From positions 806,001-870,000 of the forward strand of contig JAEQBH010000294.1 in the NCBI GenBank assembly GCA_016808115.1: DNA of 64,000 nt, written 5' to 3'. The notes beneath the pieces are model-generated. The model was given only the letters and a program-made list of their open reading frames with translations. It was not told the origin of the DNA and made no database searches. The stretch comes from Tetrastigma voinierianum (Eukaryota; Streptophyta; Magnoliopsida; Vitales; Vitaceae). This document shows positions 11,761-22,970 of the stretch, one piece after another (within the stretch, counting starts at the first letter, position 1; the number at the start of each line of letters is the position of its first letter). The position numbers and the translations under genes were made by a program.

Positions 11761-14099
11761 ATGACCCCAAAACCTAGGGTATCCAGTACCTCTGGCTTCA
11801 GGCCTGCGGGACGGTTTGCGGCAGTGGTGATGTGGACATTCAGATAGATTTCGTTGGTGGGTTATAAAGGACATGTTTGTTTTGTGCATAATGCAGTTTA
11901 GGTGCTTTGGATTGAGAGTGTGATAACTTTGGGCGTGGTGGAAAAGTTAAATATTGAAAAATCAGTTGCCCCATCAGGCATGTCGAAGGTGAAGGGCATG
12001 TTTGAGTGTCAGCGCGTGGACCACAGCTTCCCATAATTTGGCGCATGATGTTCCCATTTGTTTGACCAGTCCGCTGTCAGTGTTCCACCCTATGCTCATG
12101 GGGTTTTCAGACCAAAAATGCTACCTCTTTTACTATTTCTGCAGCCTTTTACTTGTTGGGTTTCATTTCTATTTGAAACAGCTGGTTTCTGAGTAACTGG
12201 GTTAGCATAGACTTTACCTAAATTACCACTATTGTGAGTTTTTCAAACTTAGTTTGTATTGCCTTCTTGTGTTTTTGTTCTCTGTTTGTGATGCTCTCTG
12301 TTTGGGTTTAAAGTTTTCTTTGCTTTTGAGAGGGTGCATCCATTGTTAGTGATTCACCCTTTTTGCGATTCGTATTCTTGTTCACTTGTCCTTACGGATT
12401 CAGATAGATCAAGGGTAACAGCATGTATTACTACAAAAATATGCATATGCAAAATGTTAAGTTAAGTAAAAATAATTTTTCAACAAAAATAAAATACTAA
12501 ATCATCAAATCATAAAATGTTTGGGTGACATAGTTTTAAAGCAGTTGAATCAGTCACCCAGATTCAAACTTTACAATGATCATCGATGTAACTTCAGCTT
12601 GGTATGAGCCCGATGCATAAAATAAATAATAGCTCAAAAAAAATATAAAAAGTATTACACTGAATCATTATAGAAAATATGAGTAATTATAGTGAGTTAA
12701 AATTTAATGAAACAAATTTATTTTATTTTTTCATGTTCCAATTATTTATAAAACCCATTCACCCAAAAAATAATAATAATATTTGTAAAAATATAAAATT
12801 ATTTTAAAAGCTTTTCCAATATATCTCACTTGGGGCTGAGGCAGCCTTTCAGACTCTCACTGTGTCGATCGTTTTAGTGTTGGCCATTTTAATAAGGTTT
12901 TGGGTGGTGACGGACATGATTCCGCCATAATTAGTGTTTATCACGACTGGTTGTGTTGAGGGCTATTGGGCGACAGTGGTTATGATTGATTCAGTGCCGA
13001 GTATGTTATGTGTTTGTTTTGTGGTATTGTGGGTTGTCTCTCGATGTTTCTGTTCATAAATTTGACCCTCGGTAAGGTGCCACCACAGTTGGATCCTATC
13101 TGATTAAAGGAAAAATAAATAACCGAATCCGACTGTCGGGTTCCACCGATACAACTGATAGTAGCCTTGACCAACCTAATAATAATCAATGATTAGGTTG
13201 GGTAATCAAAGTTAGAGCTTAAGTGGGCCCCTCTAAAAATTCCAAGTTGGATCCCTACTTAAATCTTCATGACTAGGTGGACATAACTCTTACAAAATTC
13301 TGATTGTTTGTTTGTGGTTTGGGCATGAGGTGGTTTGTTTGAGATGGGTTGAGGTCAAGACAAGCTATTATTCTTTTGTGTGGCGGCATTACAGAACGAA
13401 GACACACTTCAGTCAATATAAAATTATCTACATGGCCCCGGCTTATCCACAAATTGGGTTGAGTTTTAACGGGTTTCAAATTTATAACCCAAAATCCGGC
13501 TCTATTGATTTTGGGTTGAAAAAAAATCAACCCACAACCAGCTCACTTAGATCAGGTTTTCCTATTTTGGGTCGGGGCATTCGGGCTTTTCAGGTTTGTT
13601 GAACAGGCCTAACCCAGAGTGCCCTCATTCAATAATTATAAGCATAAATTTGGCAGGAAAATAAAAATATTAATATATCACAAAATCACCTCTCCCTTCC
13701 TTCTCTGACGCCCTCCCCTTTCTTTGCGTTGTTTGGCTCCACGCAACGGCCATTGTCGCACTATTCCCACTAACCGTCACCTATTTTTCTTCTTACGAGT
13801 CAATTCAAAACTCAACCGAATCACAACCGTATCCACCTATTTGATATTGGACTTGGACTTGACGCGGTCAAGGCCGAGACGATTACGACTTGGCCAAGTC
13901 GCCCCAATCTCGGCTGAGACTTTGGCTTCATACACACTCCACAAGAGTGTACGTAAAAATGGGATGAACCAGAACAGCAAGGGAAAGGGAATAGGGAATG
14001 AGCTTTATAAACATATAATGTTGTATCTTAATAGAACGAACAAATACAACATATATTTCTATAAACACCTCCCATGGGGGAGATGATAGAGACCAAAAC
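11761..14099. other. Intergenic DNA downstream of TPP, no gene seen
   Basis: Mixed composition, strongly AT-rich at 12430-12830. Nothing coding is recognised. Short palindrome-like and pyrimidine-rich stretches occur, with some C-rich sequence at 13680-13930. The open frames at 13312-13602 and 13724-14086 look like chance frames. Confidence 0.4.
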
Positions 14100-14437
14100 T
14101 ATTGACAGAAGAGGCCAGAAGGAAAGAAGGAACAAATGATTAATACAAAGTCTCAAGAGGAACCACAGCTTTCTTTAAGCCTCAATGGCACATGGGGTTA
14201 AAGAAAAAGGATTTACAAAATGCAGGAAGCTTTAAGCCACACAAACAATTACAGAGACTACAATTTCCTTCCGTAGCTCTCTGCTCCATAACAACCTCTT
14301 GGCTTAACTACATCACGACTTACAAAAACATATAATCTTCCTTAAAAGTTTGTATATGTGGTGTGTGTATGTACATATATGTATGAAGTATAGCTCCCAT
14401 CTCTATATTATTATATATTATAATATACTTGACTTCT
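14100..14437 (-). other. Presumed 3' UTR and downstream region of TPP
   Basis: Lies immediately after the TPP stop codon on the minus strand. It is AT-rich and contains TGTA-type elements of the kind plant polyadenylation uses. I cannot place the cleavage site; no strong AATAAA is seen close to the stop. Confidence 0.4.
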
Positions 14438-15718
14438 TCACATCACCAGTGACTTGAGAAACTCCATGACCTGCATAAACAAATTAAACAATATATAAAT
14501 GCTATGTAATTGAAGCATTCTTTTTTTTTTTAAATCAAGACGGTATGAAATATAGTCTTAATGGCGGGGAGAAAAAGATGTACCTCCGATGGGTCCCTGA
14601 GCGAGTAAAATGCATTGCTTTCCTTGGGAACAGAGGACACTAAAATTCCATAACCACGTTTCCCATCTCTCAGAACCTACATATTATGATCGTACAACTG
14701 AAACATTAGATGCATTCTTCAAATTTCTATGATGGTCATTGGTGGTAATATATAACTCTTATTAACACCTGAATGTTCTTTTCTGTTAATTGCCGATTAT
14801 TACCTTAAATGCATCTTCATCTGTCCGGTCATCTCCAACATAAATTGGCAGCACATCATCAGAATTACTCAACCCTACAATGATTTTTCACCCATTAATT
14901 AGTTACAATTCACAAATTACAAAAGGAAAGCGCACACACACATACCAAAGAAAGATAAAAAGGTTTGGGGAGTTGTTGTTCATCTAAAGAAAGCCAAAGA
15001 CCTACTACTCACCGAGTGATTCAAGTAAAAACTCAACAGCTTTTCCCTTATCCCAGTCAATCACAGGCCGGACCTCTAAAACCTAAATCATGATGAATAA
15101 GTAGGGTTTAGAAAAGAAAAAGACAAGCCACAGCAGAGAGATAATATATTGAAAAATCTACAACTGTACTCCAAAGATTACCTTCCGACCATGAGTTACT
15201 CGCAGACGTGGGTAGTCTTTCAGAATATCATCTACAAGCTGTGCTATTGTCTTCCAATGCTGACAAACCAAACGGAGAAAACAAAAAAAAGAGTCATCAT
15301 CCAAACAATACTACCAGATAACACTAGCTAATGTATTCAACTTCTGTCGCCTCACAACAACCCTACCTTCTCATCCACATTGCGGTAATGTACAGAGACG
15401 CAGAACTTATTATTTTCTACTTCTGCTCCTTCGATTTCGTGAGTACACTTGACGAGGGATCTAAAAACCTGCTCAAGCATAAATACACCAAAATAAAAAT
15501 CTAATTATAATAGGGAATGCAAGGCACAAAACTCAATGCTTTTTTGCATCACATTACTTGTTACTGTGGAGGAGACAATAATGACATACCTCATGGATCA
15601 TGGGTAAAAACTCACTCGCAGGCTGGAACAAATTAACTTCCTTACCCTACATTCATAAGATTAATAATATAAAAGGGTGAGAAAATAACACAAAAGAAAC
15701 AACAAATATGAAAGAGAC

Positions 15719-15800
<82 letters not shown>

Positions 15801-16844
15801 ATTTCATTCATAAGAAAGTGGTTTCCTAGGCTAGGTACCTGCTTGTCAGTTGATCTAATACAATCTTGATGGCCATCAGAAATGGAATGCCTGACAGGGC
15901 CCATGATATCCATTCCATGACTACCAGCATAGTAGAGCTCCGTTAGTCCCACAAAATTATATACCTGAATGAATAGTGGGTTACACTTAAAAAGTCAATG
16001 AAAATGAAAAAGCATCAAGAAGGAAAACTGATAAAAATGAGAGGAGGTTGCCACAATGATTCTAAAATAATAGCACACTAGACAAAAGGCTGGCTACCTT
16101 GTCACGACTTCTACCACTAATTATTGCTGTTGGGAAAACCTTAGCTACATTTCTTACAGCAGCTCGCATCTGCCAAGATGTGAATGAATATCAGTGCAGG
16201 AAAGGAAAGAGAAAGTAAAAATAATGTCTTTTCCAAGGAAAATAAAAGAATTTTTGACATTCTCAACTTGATAGATGAACTCAAGAAAACAGGATTCTCA
16301 CAGAATTAGACATGAAGGCTCGGTCAGGGTTGTCCACGATAGGTGAGAGTGTCCCATCATAATCCAGAAACAAAGCTATTCTTTTTCCCTTCGCATAGTC
16401 CATGATTTGCTCAAAAGATTTAAGTGCTGATGGATACTTAAGCTGCAAAATCACAAGAAAATAGTGCAGAAACTCAGTAAATCAGCTATCAAGGGTTCCA
16501 CCAAAGATCAGCCTCAAAAGTAACAGCAACAAAAAGGGGGCAAATTTTACCAGCCAGGTGCGGTAAGTAACATCAGAGTCAGTTGATGCAGGCTCAGTGT
16601 TGAAACCATTGGTTATCTTCTTATGAGTAGGAGAAGAGGATTTCATGGCATCCAGCCAACAAGTAGAACGTACATCATCCAGTACTCCAGTCTTCTTTCT
16701 TGGAACAGTTAGTAACAGGCCAGAAGAGAATGCTGATCCCGGGGGAGAATAAGGCAACAGACTGGAACGGATGCCAAATCTTGACTTGTTTACAGGTGGA
16801 GGATCAGTAAGAACAGGAGCAGAATGATTGGATTTCAGATCCAT
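14438..16844 (-). CDS. TPP: Trehalose-6-phosphate phosphatase, plant TPPA-like, 11 coding exons
   Basis: Catalyses trehalose-6-phosphate to trehalose plus phosphate, a HAD-superfamily Mg-dependent reaction that removes a sugar-status signal. Coding exons, 5' to 3' on the minus strand: 16844-16551, 16442-16302, 16169-16098, 15964-15839, 15646-15590, 15468-15367, 15259-15182, 15082-15013, 14874-14804, 14676-14584, 14470-14438. All introns are GT-AG, and the exons join in frame into 378 residues, the usual size for plant TPPs. HAD motif I is DYDGTLSP at 125-132 (nucleophile D125, acid/base D127), motif II is SGRSRDK at 164-170, K304 lies in DWDKGKA, and motif III is GDDRTDED at 327-334. The plant signature YYAGSHGMDIMGP is at about 181-193. 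The first 98 residues are the variable plant N-terminus, with the conserved LLLTVPRKKTG. The start is the first ATG of the spliced leader. The protein ends at LVM where relatives continue with a tryptophan, so the C-terminus looks a few residues short. Confidence 0.96.
15721..15795. repeat. (TA)n microsatellite in a TPP intron
   Basis: About 75 bp of uninterrupted TA dinucleotides, inside the 192-bp intron between the exon ending at 15839 and the exon starting at 15646. On the transcript it lies about 43 bases after the donor site. It is likely to vary in length between individuals. Confidence 0.97.
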
Positions 16845-16971
16845 AGGATCCAGATTTGTAACACACTATAGAAAGATGAAATGGAGTTTGAGATATTTAA
16901 CAGCTGAACAGCCCAAATGATTGCAAATTAACAAGCTGCAGTATCAATCCCTAGTTATCCTCTTTAACTGA

Positions 16972-17090
16972 CCCTTTTGTCTATAAAGAACCACCTCTCT
17001 AAATTTTTCTTGTCACTGCTGTTCGGTTAACCAACTCTTTTGTCTATAAAAAACCACCTCTTCAAATTTTTCTTGTCACTGCTGTTCGGT
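16972..17090. repeat. 63-bp tandem duplication in the TPP leader intron
   Basis: Two copies with period 63 (16972-17027 and 17034-17090) share CTTTTGTCTATAAA, ACCACCTCT and TTTTTCTTGTCACTGCTGTT. They differ at only a few positions. The duplication lies just upstream (in gene sense) of the coding exon's acceptor. Confidence 0.9.
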
Positions 17091-20000
17091 GAGAAGTCCA
17101 TCAAGCACAAGGCTCCTGAAGACTAGTAATCATAAAAATAAAAAAGTGTGAATTAAGTATACAATGAAAATTTATCAGGAAAAAAAGATCAAATAGAGCA
17201 GAATTCACTTCTACTTGTACCTGCACATCTCCCTAGCCCTATGCATAAGGATGAGGCAACCAAAAACTATCTGACAAAAGAATGTGTTCAATAAAGGAGT
17301 TCTTCAGGTCTTCTACATCAAGAATCAGAAAACAGGAATGATGTGACGTGTATAAAATCAAATTATTATAGATACTAGAAATAGAAAGACATGAAATACA
17401 TCAAACCACAGAAGCTTAGGTCATGTAGAAGCAACAAAAGAAAAAAAAAGGCTTTAATGATTACTGGTATTGACAAATGAATAACATGGGGGCAGGAAGT
17501 TATAAAAGATAACTATGAATAAAAACCATTGAGGTAAATTGGGACATGTTAAAAATTTGCAATCAAAAACAGAACCTTTGTGACCTTTCACTTTCCTGCT
17601 ATTACACAAATTTGCACCTGGAACCTCCTAAAAACCTATACCCTCAACCAGTTAGTGACTGAACCAAGCCTCAACTGGAAAAAGCTACAGATCATCACAT
17701 GTGCCATTAATAAAAAAAAATCGTGTTTTCAGATTTCCATCCTAATGCAACTTCCAACAGATGAACATTTCATGACATCTAAACAGGCAATCGGTGATAA
17801 AGTGCTTTGGTATAGGTGTTAAAAGGAGGAAAGACATGCAGTTTCACTTTTCATTACCTTTTCCACTTCCTAGATTTCTCCCTTTTGTTGTTTAGTCACC
17901 CCCTTGACAAATCAAACAAATTCACAGACAGAAGATTTTATTTATTGAAAAAGACAAAAGTGCTCTATTTACTTATAATAATAAAGCAACTAAGAAGGAA
18001 ATCTCATTATTGACCATCATCAATTGTGATGATTGACTAAATCAAATGAGATTCCACATCAAATTATCATCTTTGTGCTTGGATGATTTTCTCTTACGGA
18101 ATCCCCCTTTCTTTTTTTTTTTGCTTTTATAGTTTAGTCTTGTTCTTAATAAATCAAGTTAGCATAATATAAAAGATCACACAAATCTTTGAATTCTTTT
18201 TCTTTTTATACTTTTACTAAACCTAACAGAATCTACCTAAGTTCTCTACTTAGGTATAGATTATTGGTCATCTTTTAATTGTGATAATTCACTAAATTAT
18301 GGTAACAGTAGCAACATCCCATATCCCGGAACTTGTTTGTATCAATGAACAAAAAGTCAATAGAAATCTTATGAGACCAGTATCATCTTTAGCAGGGTCA
18401 CCGACAATGCTTATTACATTATATGTAGTATGTTATTCCAGACTTAAGAAAGACGTTCCGACCAAGTACAGATGGGCATCATAGATGCATCTAAGCATGG
18501 TGGTGATGATATTCATTCACAATATGTACAGAACAGATCCAATTAAGTTAATAGATCCAATTTGTTACATTATGTTCAGAATGAATCTTTATCAGCCCAA
18601 GAAATTAAAACATGCTTTAGGGAAAACAAAGCCAATGATAATGATGATTTTTTTATAGGTAAAAGCTGAAGATAGCAAAGATAAAAACCCCATAGAAACC
18701 AATATAATAAAAAATAAATGTCTATTGGTATTTTTATGATGAAGCATGAATGTGTAACTGAAGCACATGCCAGCAGCATCCAAAAAGATCAGTTGTATAT
18801 TATGATTCTCCTCATACTCAGGCTACAATAAAGACAAAAATTCAAGGAGCTACAATGATGGATAACATAAAATATTTCATCTAGCTGTATGGTAAAGATA
18901 GTTTAAACACATTATATTTTATAACCCACATTAGATGTCCTATTTGAAGAAAAAGCAATCCTAGCAGCAAAAAAAGAATATGCAAATAATTATTTCATCA
19001 TGCACTTCTGCAATTAGATGGAAAAGGTAAGTGAACAGGCCACTTGCTTCGGTCTTGGGGTGTGAAAGAAGTGATTGAAACAGTACCCAGCTTTAAAAGA
19101 TGACCCACAGAATTGATATTTAGCAGAGAAAAATTGGCAATGGACTACTGTATTATGTTTAAAAGAATTCCTGCCCCACACACCATATGCAACCACACAT
19201 CACAGGGCTACATAGAAGCATGGGAATCATTAAACATATGGACCCGACAAATAATTATTCATAACCCATTATGGATGCAAAAATTGAAAGTTTCAGAAAT
19301 CACCATACTACTGGTCCTATCCCACGATAAACAATTAATATCATTGAATGGACCACCATAAATAACAAAAACTCTAAATACTATATATTTTCTTTATTAA
19401 TATGTAAAATATTAGTAAATCTAGGTTCACTAATGCCACCTGGGATCAAAACGTAAGCACGAGTGGAATTAGCCATTCTAGGTCAATTTTTACCATCGAC
19501 GAATAAGTCACTTTCTCCTTTTTCTGGCTTTGGCCCATATAGACGATTGACCTACCATGCATTCTGAAATGTACAGCGGTCGACAATACATTTAAGACTT
19601 AGAAAAATCAAAGATGAAAACAAATCAAATCACATCAATCTACATAAACGCAACTATACAGTGGACAAATTAGACTGAATGTAGACAGCAGCCCTTTTGC
19701 GGTTAGGAGAAAAACGGAAAAAACTGAAATAACCAATTATAGAACCAACAAAAAAAAAAAAAGAATATTTAAATCCCATTTAATCAAACGTCAAACTTGG
19801 CAATTTTTATCCTACCAAAACCATAACCACCAAGCCAACAAAAATTTAACTCAGAATTTCATAAAATTGCAATTGGGAAAAAAAAAACCACCGAATGCCC
19901 TGCAACTTGATGCCATAATGCATGTCAAGAAATGAACAAATTAAGATGGTAATAAAGAAGGCAAACAACAGGAGAGTCAAAGAATCGTACGTAATCAAAC

Positions 20001-20375
20001 AACCCAACAAGCATGTGATTCAATAATAACATTAGAACCCACTGTAATTGACCCCTGAGGAGGCAATATCAGAGCTTCCATACCGAGAAATACTCTAAAA
20101 AGAAGAAGAGAAAGTCATGAACCAATCACGCACCTGATTCGCGAGCTCAACAAGATACAGTCTTCGAAAATGCGGATATCAGATCCAAAATATTCAAGAA
20201 CACTGCACAAACGCCAAAGGAAATGAGTAAAACCAATGCAGACGACGAGAGACAACGATTGAAGACAAGAAACTCAACAATGGAGCCAAAAATTCATTAC
20301 CTGTGCACCAAAAGGTAGAAGAAGAAGAAGACACCAAAAATGGAAGAAATAGAGAGAAGAAACGAGAGTTTGAGT

Positions 20376-20399
20376 GAGAGAGAGAGAGAGAGAGAGAGA
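20376..20399. repeat. (GA)12 tract in the TPP leader
   Basis: Uninterrupted GA on the plus strand, so CT on the TPP transcript, within the first leader exon. CT-rich tracts near the start site are common in plant core promoters and leaders. Confidence 0.9.
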
Positions 20400-20443
20400 T
20401 GCAGAGGACAGAATGCAGAAAATGGAAGAAGAAGACGATTATA

Positions 20444-20456
20444 TTAGGGTTAGGGT
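20444..20456 (-). promoter_or_regulatory. Telo-box-like ACCCTAACCCTAA at the TPP start region
   Basis: On the minus strand, two adjoining CCCTAA units lie directly after the TATA box and before the inferred start of transcription. Telo-boxes (AAACCCTAA and variants) are known in promoters of growth-related plant genes. Activity here is inference. Confidence 0.45.
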
Positions 20457-20463
20457 ATTTATA
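20456..20463 (-). promoter_or_regulatory. TPP TATA box (TATAAATA)
   Basis: Minus-strand TATAAATA lies about 30 bases before the inferred transcription start near 20430. It is correctly placed relative to the CT-rich leader and the first leader donor at 20300/20301. Confidence 0.7.
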
Positions 20464-20600
20464 GAGAGCCTCGTCCTCCCAATGACGTGTTCAACAAGGA
20501 AACTCGGTTGTTGAATCGGGAAACACCACCAGAAAATTTCAAGCCCTAAAAACTCCCACTCTCTCCGGTGGCGCGTGTCCGCCACCCTCCAACATTTGAC

Positions 20601-21092
20601 CACGTGAATCCCCGTTACGGTCTCGGGCGCGTGATATCGTCAGAGAGAATAAACCATTTTTGTTCATAACGGACGCGCCATAGCATTTCGCTCTCACCAT
20701 TGCTATTTTTCCGAAATAAAAAATATATATATATATATTTTTTTAAAGAACAGAATCGTTACCGGGACCACCGAGGAAGGGAAGGACACGTGTCGGGGAG
20801 ACTGTCGCGGGCCATGCGCGTGAAGACACCTGGTGGTTACTCCGTGCTGACTTGGCCACGTTTCGCGTGGGTCCCACCAATCGGGGGTGGTCGAGTTTGA
20901 ATGTGATGTCGCTTTCGGTGACAGCTGGATGGTCGTCGGTGAGTGTGGATTTTCCACGTGGCATAAGTGGGCCCAGAGGAAGGCTCAACCGCAGGATAGT
21001 CCGACGTGGAATTGGGAGAGGGGAGCGTGTCACGTGCGGGGGGATATGAGGACGTTGGGCGCTGTCTTCGTAGGAGGTGGGGGGAACACGTG
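20601..21092 (-). promoter_or_regulatory. Cluster of five G-box (CACGTG) elements upstream of TPP
   Basis: CACGTG occurs at 20601-20606, 20787-20792 (within ACACGTGT), 20955-20960 (within CCACGTGG), 21031-21036 and 21087-21092, about 170-660 bp upstream of the inferred start. Further single ACGTG cores lie between them. G-boxes with ABRE-type flanks are bound by plant bZIP (ABF/AREB, GBF) and bHLH (PIF) factors. This suggests abscisic acid, light or stress control of TPP. The motifs are seen directly; the regulation is inferred. Confidence 0.7.
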
Positions 21093-21830
21093 CGGGTGGG
21101 CAGTGGACTAAAACGGAGTCGTTTTTACCGGGTCAAAGACGTCGACAACAGAAGACAAAAGGAAATGACTAGAGAGGGGGAAAAAAATATTGGAGGAAAT
21201 AAAGAGAGTGAGATTGCCTATTCAAAGGGGGGGAAGGTGCATTGGTGGGATCCAGTTACGGTTGGTGATGTTTTGGAAGTAACACACGAATCTTCTTTTT
21301 CCTTTTTTTTTTTTTTTTTTTTCCTTGGGGACTTTTGTGGCTCCTTTTATTTTATTTATTACTTTATTATTTTTTCATGAGCTTCCCTTGTAACTATTAT
21401 GTTAACCCTTATATCACATTTGTCAACCTTTCCAGACATTAATCAAATAATAGAACTTTAAAAAAAATGTGATACCCTTTTAAGGCTATTCTTTAGGGAG
21501 AATAAAACCTCTATATGACAAGTCCGATGATTATAAAATAATATTAGAGCAACTTCTCAAAAGGTTTGTTCAATTCTTTAAAAAGTGATTATATTCGATT
21601 TGACCCTATAATTTTATAAAATACAACGAGAATTGTATTTGCATGAAGGGATTTTTCTCAACATAACAAAAGCGTTTTAAAATTATAAGGACTAATTTAA
21701 CTCAAAGTTAACAATGGATGCATATTATTACAATCTAGGTGGGCAATATATAATATATATTATATCTATATTTATAGTTAATATATATGCTTGCACGCAA
21801 GTAAAAAAATAAACTTTGGGAGTGATGAGG

Positions 21831-22075
21831 TGTTGCAAAAGTCATGGTGGAAAGTAAGGATAGAAAACTACCCATCACTTTCCATCAAACTTCTTGCTAT
21901 TAACTTTTTTTGTTTGAAGTACTACTTTCCCAACACAATAACTTTTTATTGTTATTGTGTTGCATTTGCATGGTGGAAAGGAGGGGAGGAAACTACCCAT
22001 CACTTTCCAATCATCTAGTTTGAAAACTTGTTGCTATTAACTTTTTTCGTTTGAAGTACTACTTTCCCAATACTT
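21831..22075. repeat. Tandem duplication of about 115-120 bp
   Basis: Copy 1 (about 21831-21942) and copy 2 (about 21958-22075) share GCATGGTGGAAAG-type starts, AACTACCCATCACTTTCCA, TTGCTATTAACTTTTTT and GTTTGAAGTACTACTTTCCC. Copy 2 has a small extra piece in the middle. No coding. Confidence 0.85.
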
Positions 22076-22429
22076 TACCAATGCATACTTTTTGTGTTGC
22101 ATGTGTCACACCTACCTGGTTAGATGCCAACCCTACTTAGTCTACTATTACTAATCAAATAAATATTAATAGGGGGTGGCTATTTTTAAGAAGCCTAGCA
22201 GATGGTGACGCATTTAAGATCAACAATATTATAATATTCAAATTAAAAGGTACCTTTAGAAAAGGTGCAGATTGACAAAGTTAGGGCCACTTTCATTTGT
22301 GGTGCCCCATGAATTATGTTTCCTGTTCCTTTAGTTGACGTGAAAATGTTAGGTGGTTTGTGGGTGGAGACTTTAGAGTTTCTACTAAAAGTCATAATTT
22401 TTTACTCATTTATTTATGAGCATAATTAA

Positions 22430-22560
22430 GAGCCAACGAGTTATGGTTTAATGGTTAAAGATTGGTTACACATAGAGAAGAAGGGATCCAATTCAAGTAT
22501 CTATAATAACATAATATTATAATATTGTAACATAAAATGGATAGGTATAAAAATAAAAAT
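22430..22560 (+). mobile_element. Possible decayed tRNA-derived SINE
   Basis: TGGTTTAATGG at 22444-22454 fits a polymerase III A box, and GGATCCAATTC at 22484-22494 fits a weakened B box, 40 bp apart. An A-rich tail-like stretch with AATAAAAATAAA units follows at 22550-22565. That is the layout of a plant SINE. No full tRNA fold is evident and I see no clear target duplication, so this is tentative. Confidence 0.35.
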
Positions 22561-22940
22561 AAAAAAGAGTACAAGAAAACCAATGATTAAAAGATAAATC
22601 GTTTTGTGATATCTAGAAAATTTTGATCTTCAAATATTTGATATGGTAAATATATTTTTGTGGTTTGTCCTTTAATCGAATTTGTAATTTTTCTTATTGA
22701 TAGTCTTATTTCACAAAATAAAAAATAAAAAAAAAAAACTAAACAATCATGTCTAACTCAAGTTATAGAATGTTTGCCATTTTAATAGATATAGAGCATA
22801 TAAAGGAGATCATAACTTCTTAGATTCTTACTACCTTTAAATTAAATTTCATTAAATATGAAATTATATGTTTCTTACTTAAGTAAAAATAGAATTTCTA
22901 TAAAAATATAATATTTTTATTTTGATATTGATGTATTTAG

Positions 22941-22970
22941 TAATAATGATAATAATAATAATAATAATAA
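22941..22970. repeat. (AAT)n microsatellite
   Basis: About 30 bp of TAA/AAT repeats, with one interruption near its start. Confidence 0.9.

Larger units (their letters stand above)
16845..20430 (-). other. TPP 5' leader: three leader segments and a long intron
   Basis: Inferred leader exons on the minus strand are about 20430-20301 (donor CAG|GTAATG), 20202-20134 (acceptor TTGTGCAG, donor CAG|GTGCGT) and 16865-16845, joined to the coding exon (acceptor TTTCTATAG). The second intron is about 3.3 kb. None of the three leader pieces contains an ATG, which supports this model because the first ATG then starts the conserved protein. Long introns in plant leaders often affect expression; whether this one does is not shown here. 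The intron itself holds no recognised gene, only A/T-rich DNA and one small tandem duplication. Confidence 0.6.

Noticed and set aside
15653..15952. 99-residue frame with a run of Ile-Tyr
   Set aside because: It is TPP exon 15839-15964 read on through the (TA)n intron; the splice site at 15838/15839 is clear.
20703..21380. Several overlapping frames of 65-124 residues on both strands upstream of TPP
   Set aside because: They sit in the GC-rich promoter region with the G-box cluster; overlapping frames on both strands are typical of composition, not genes.
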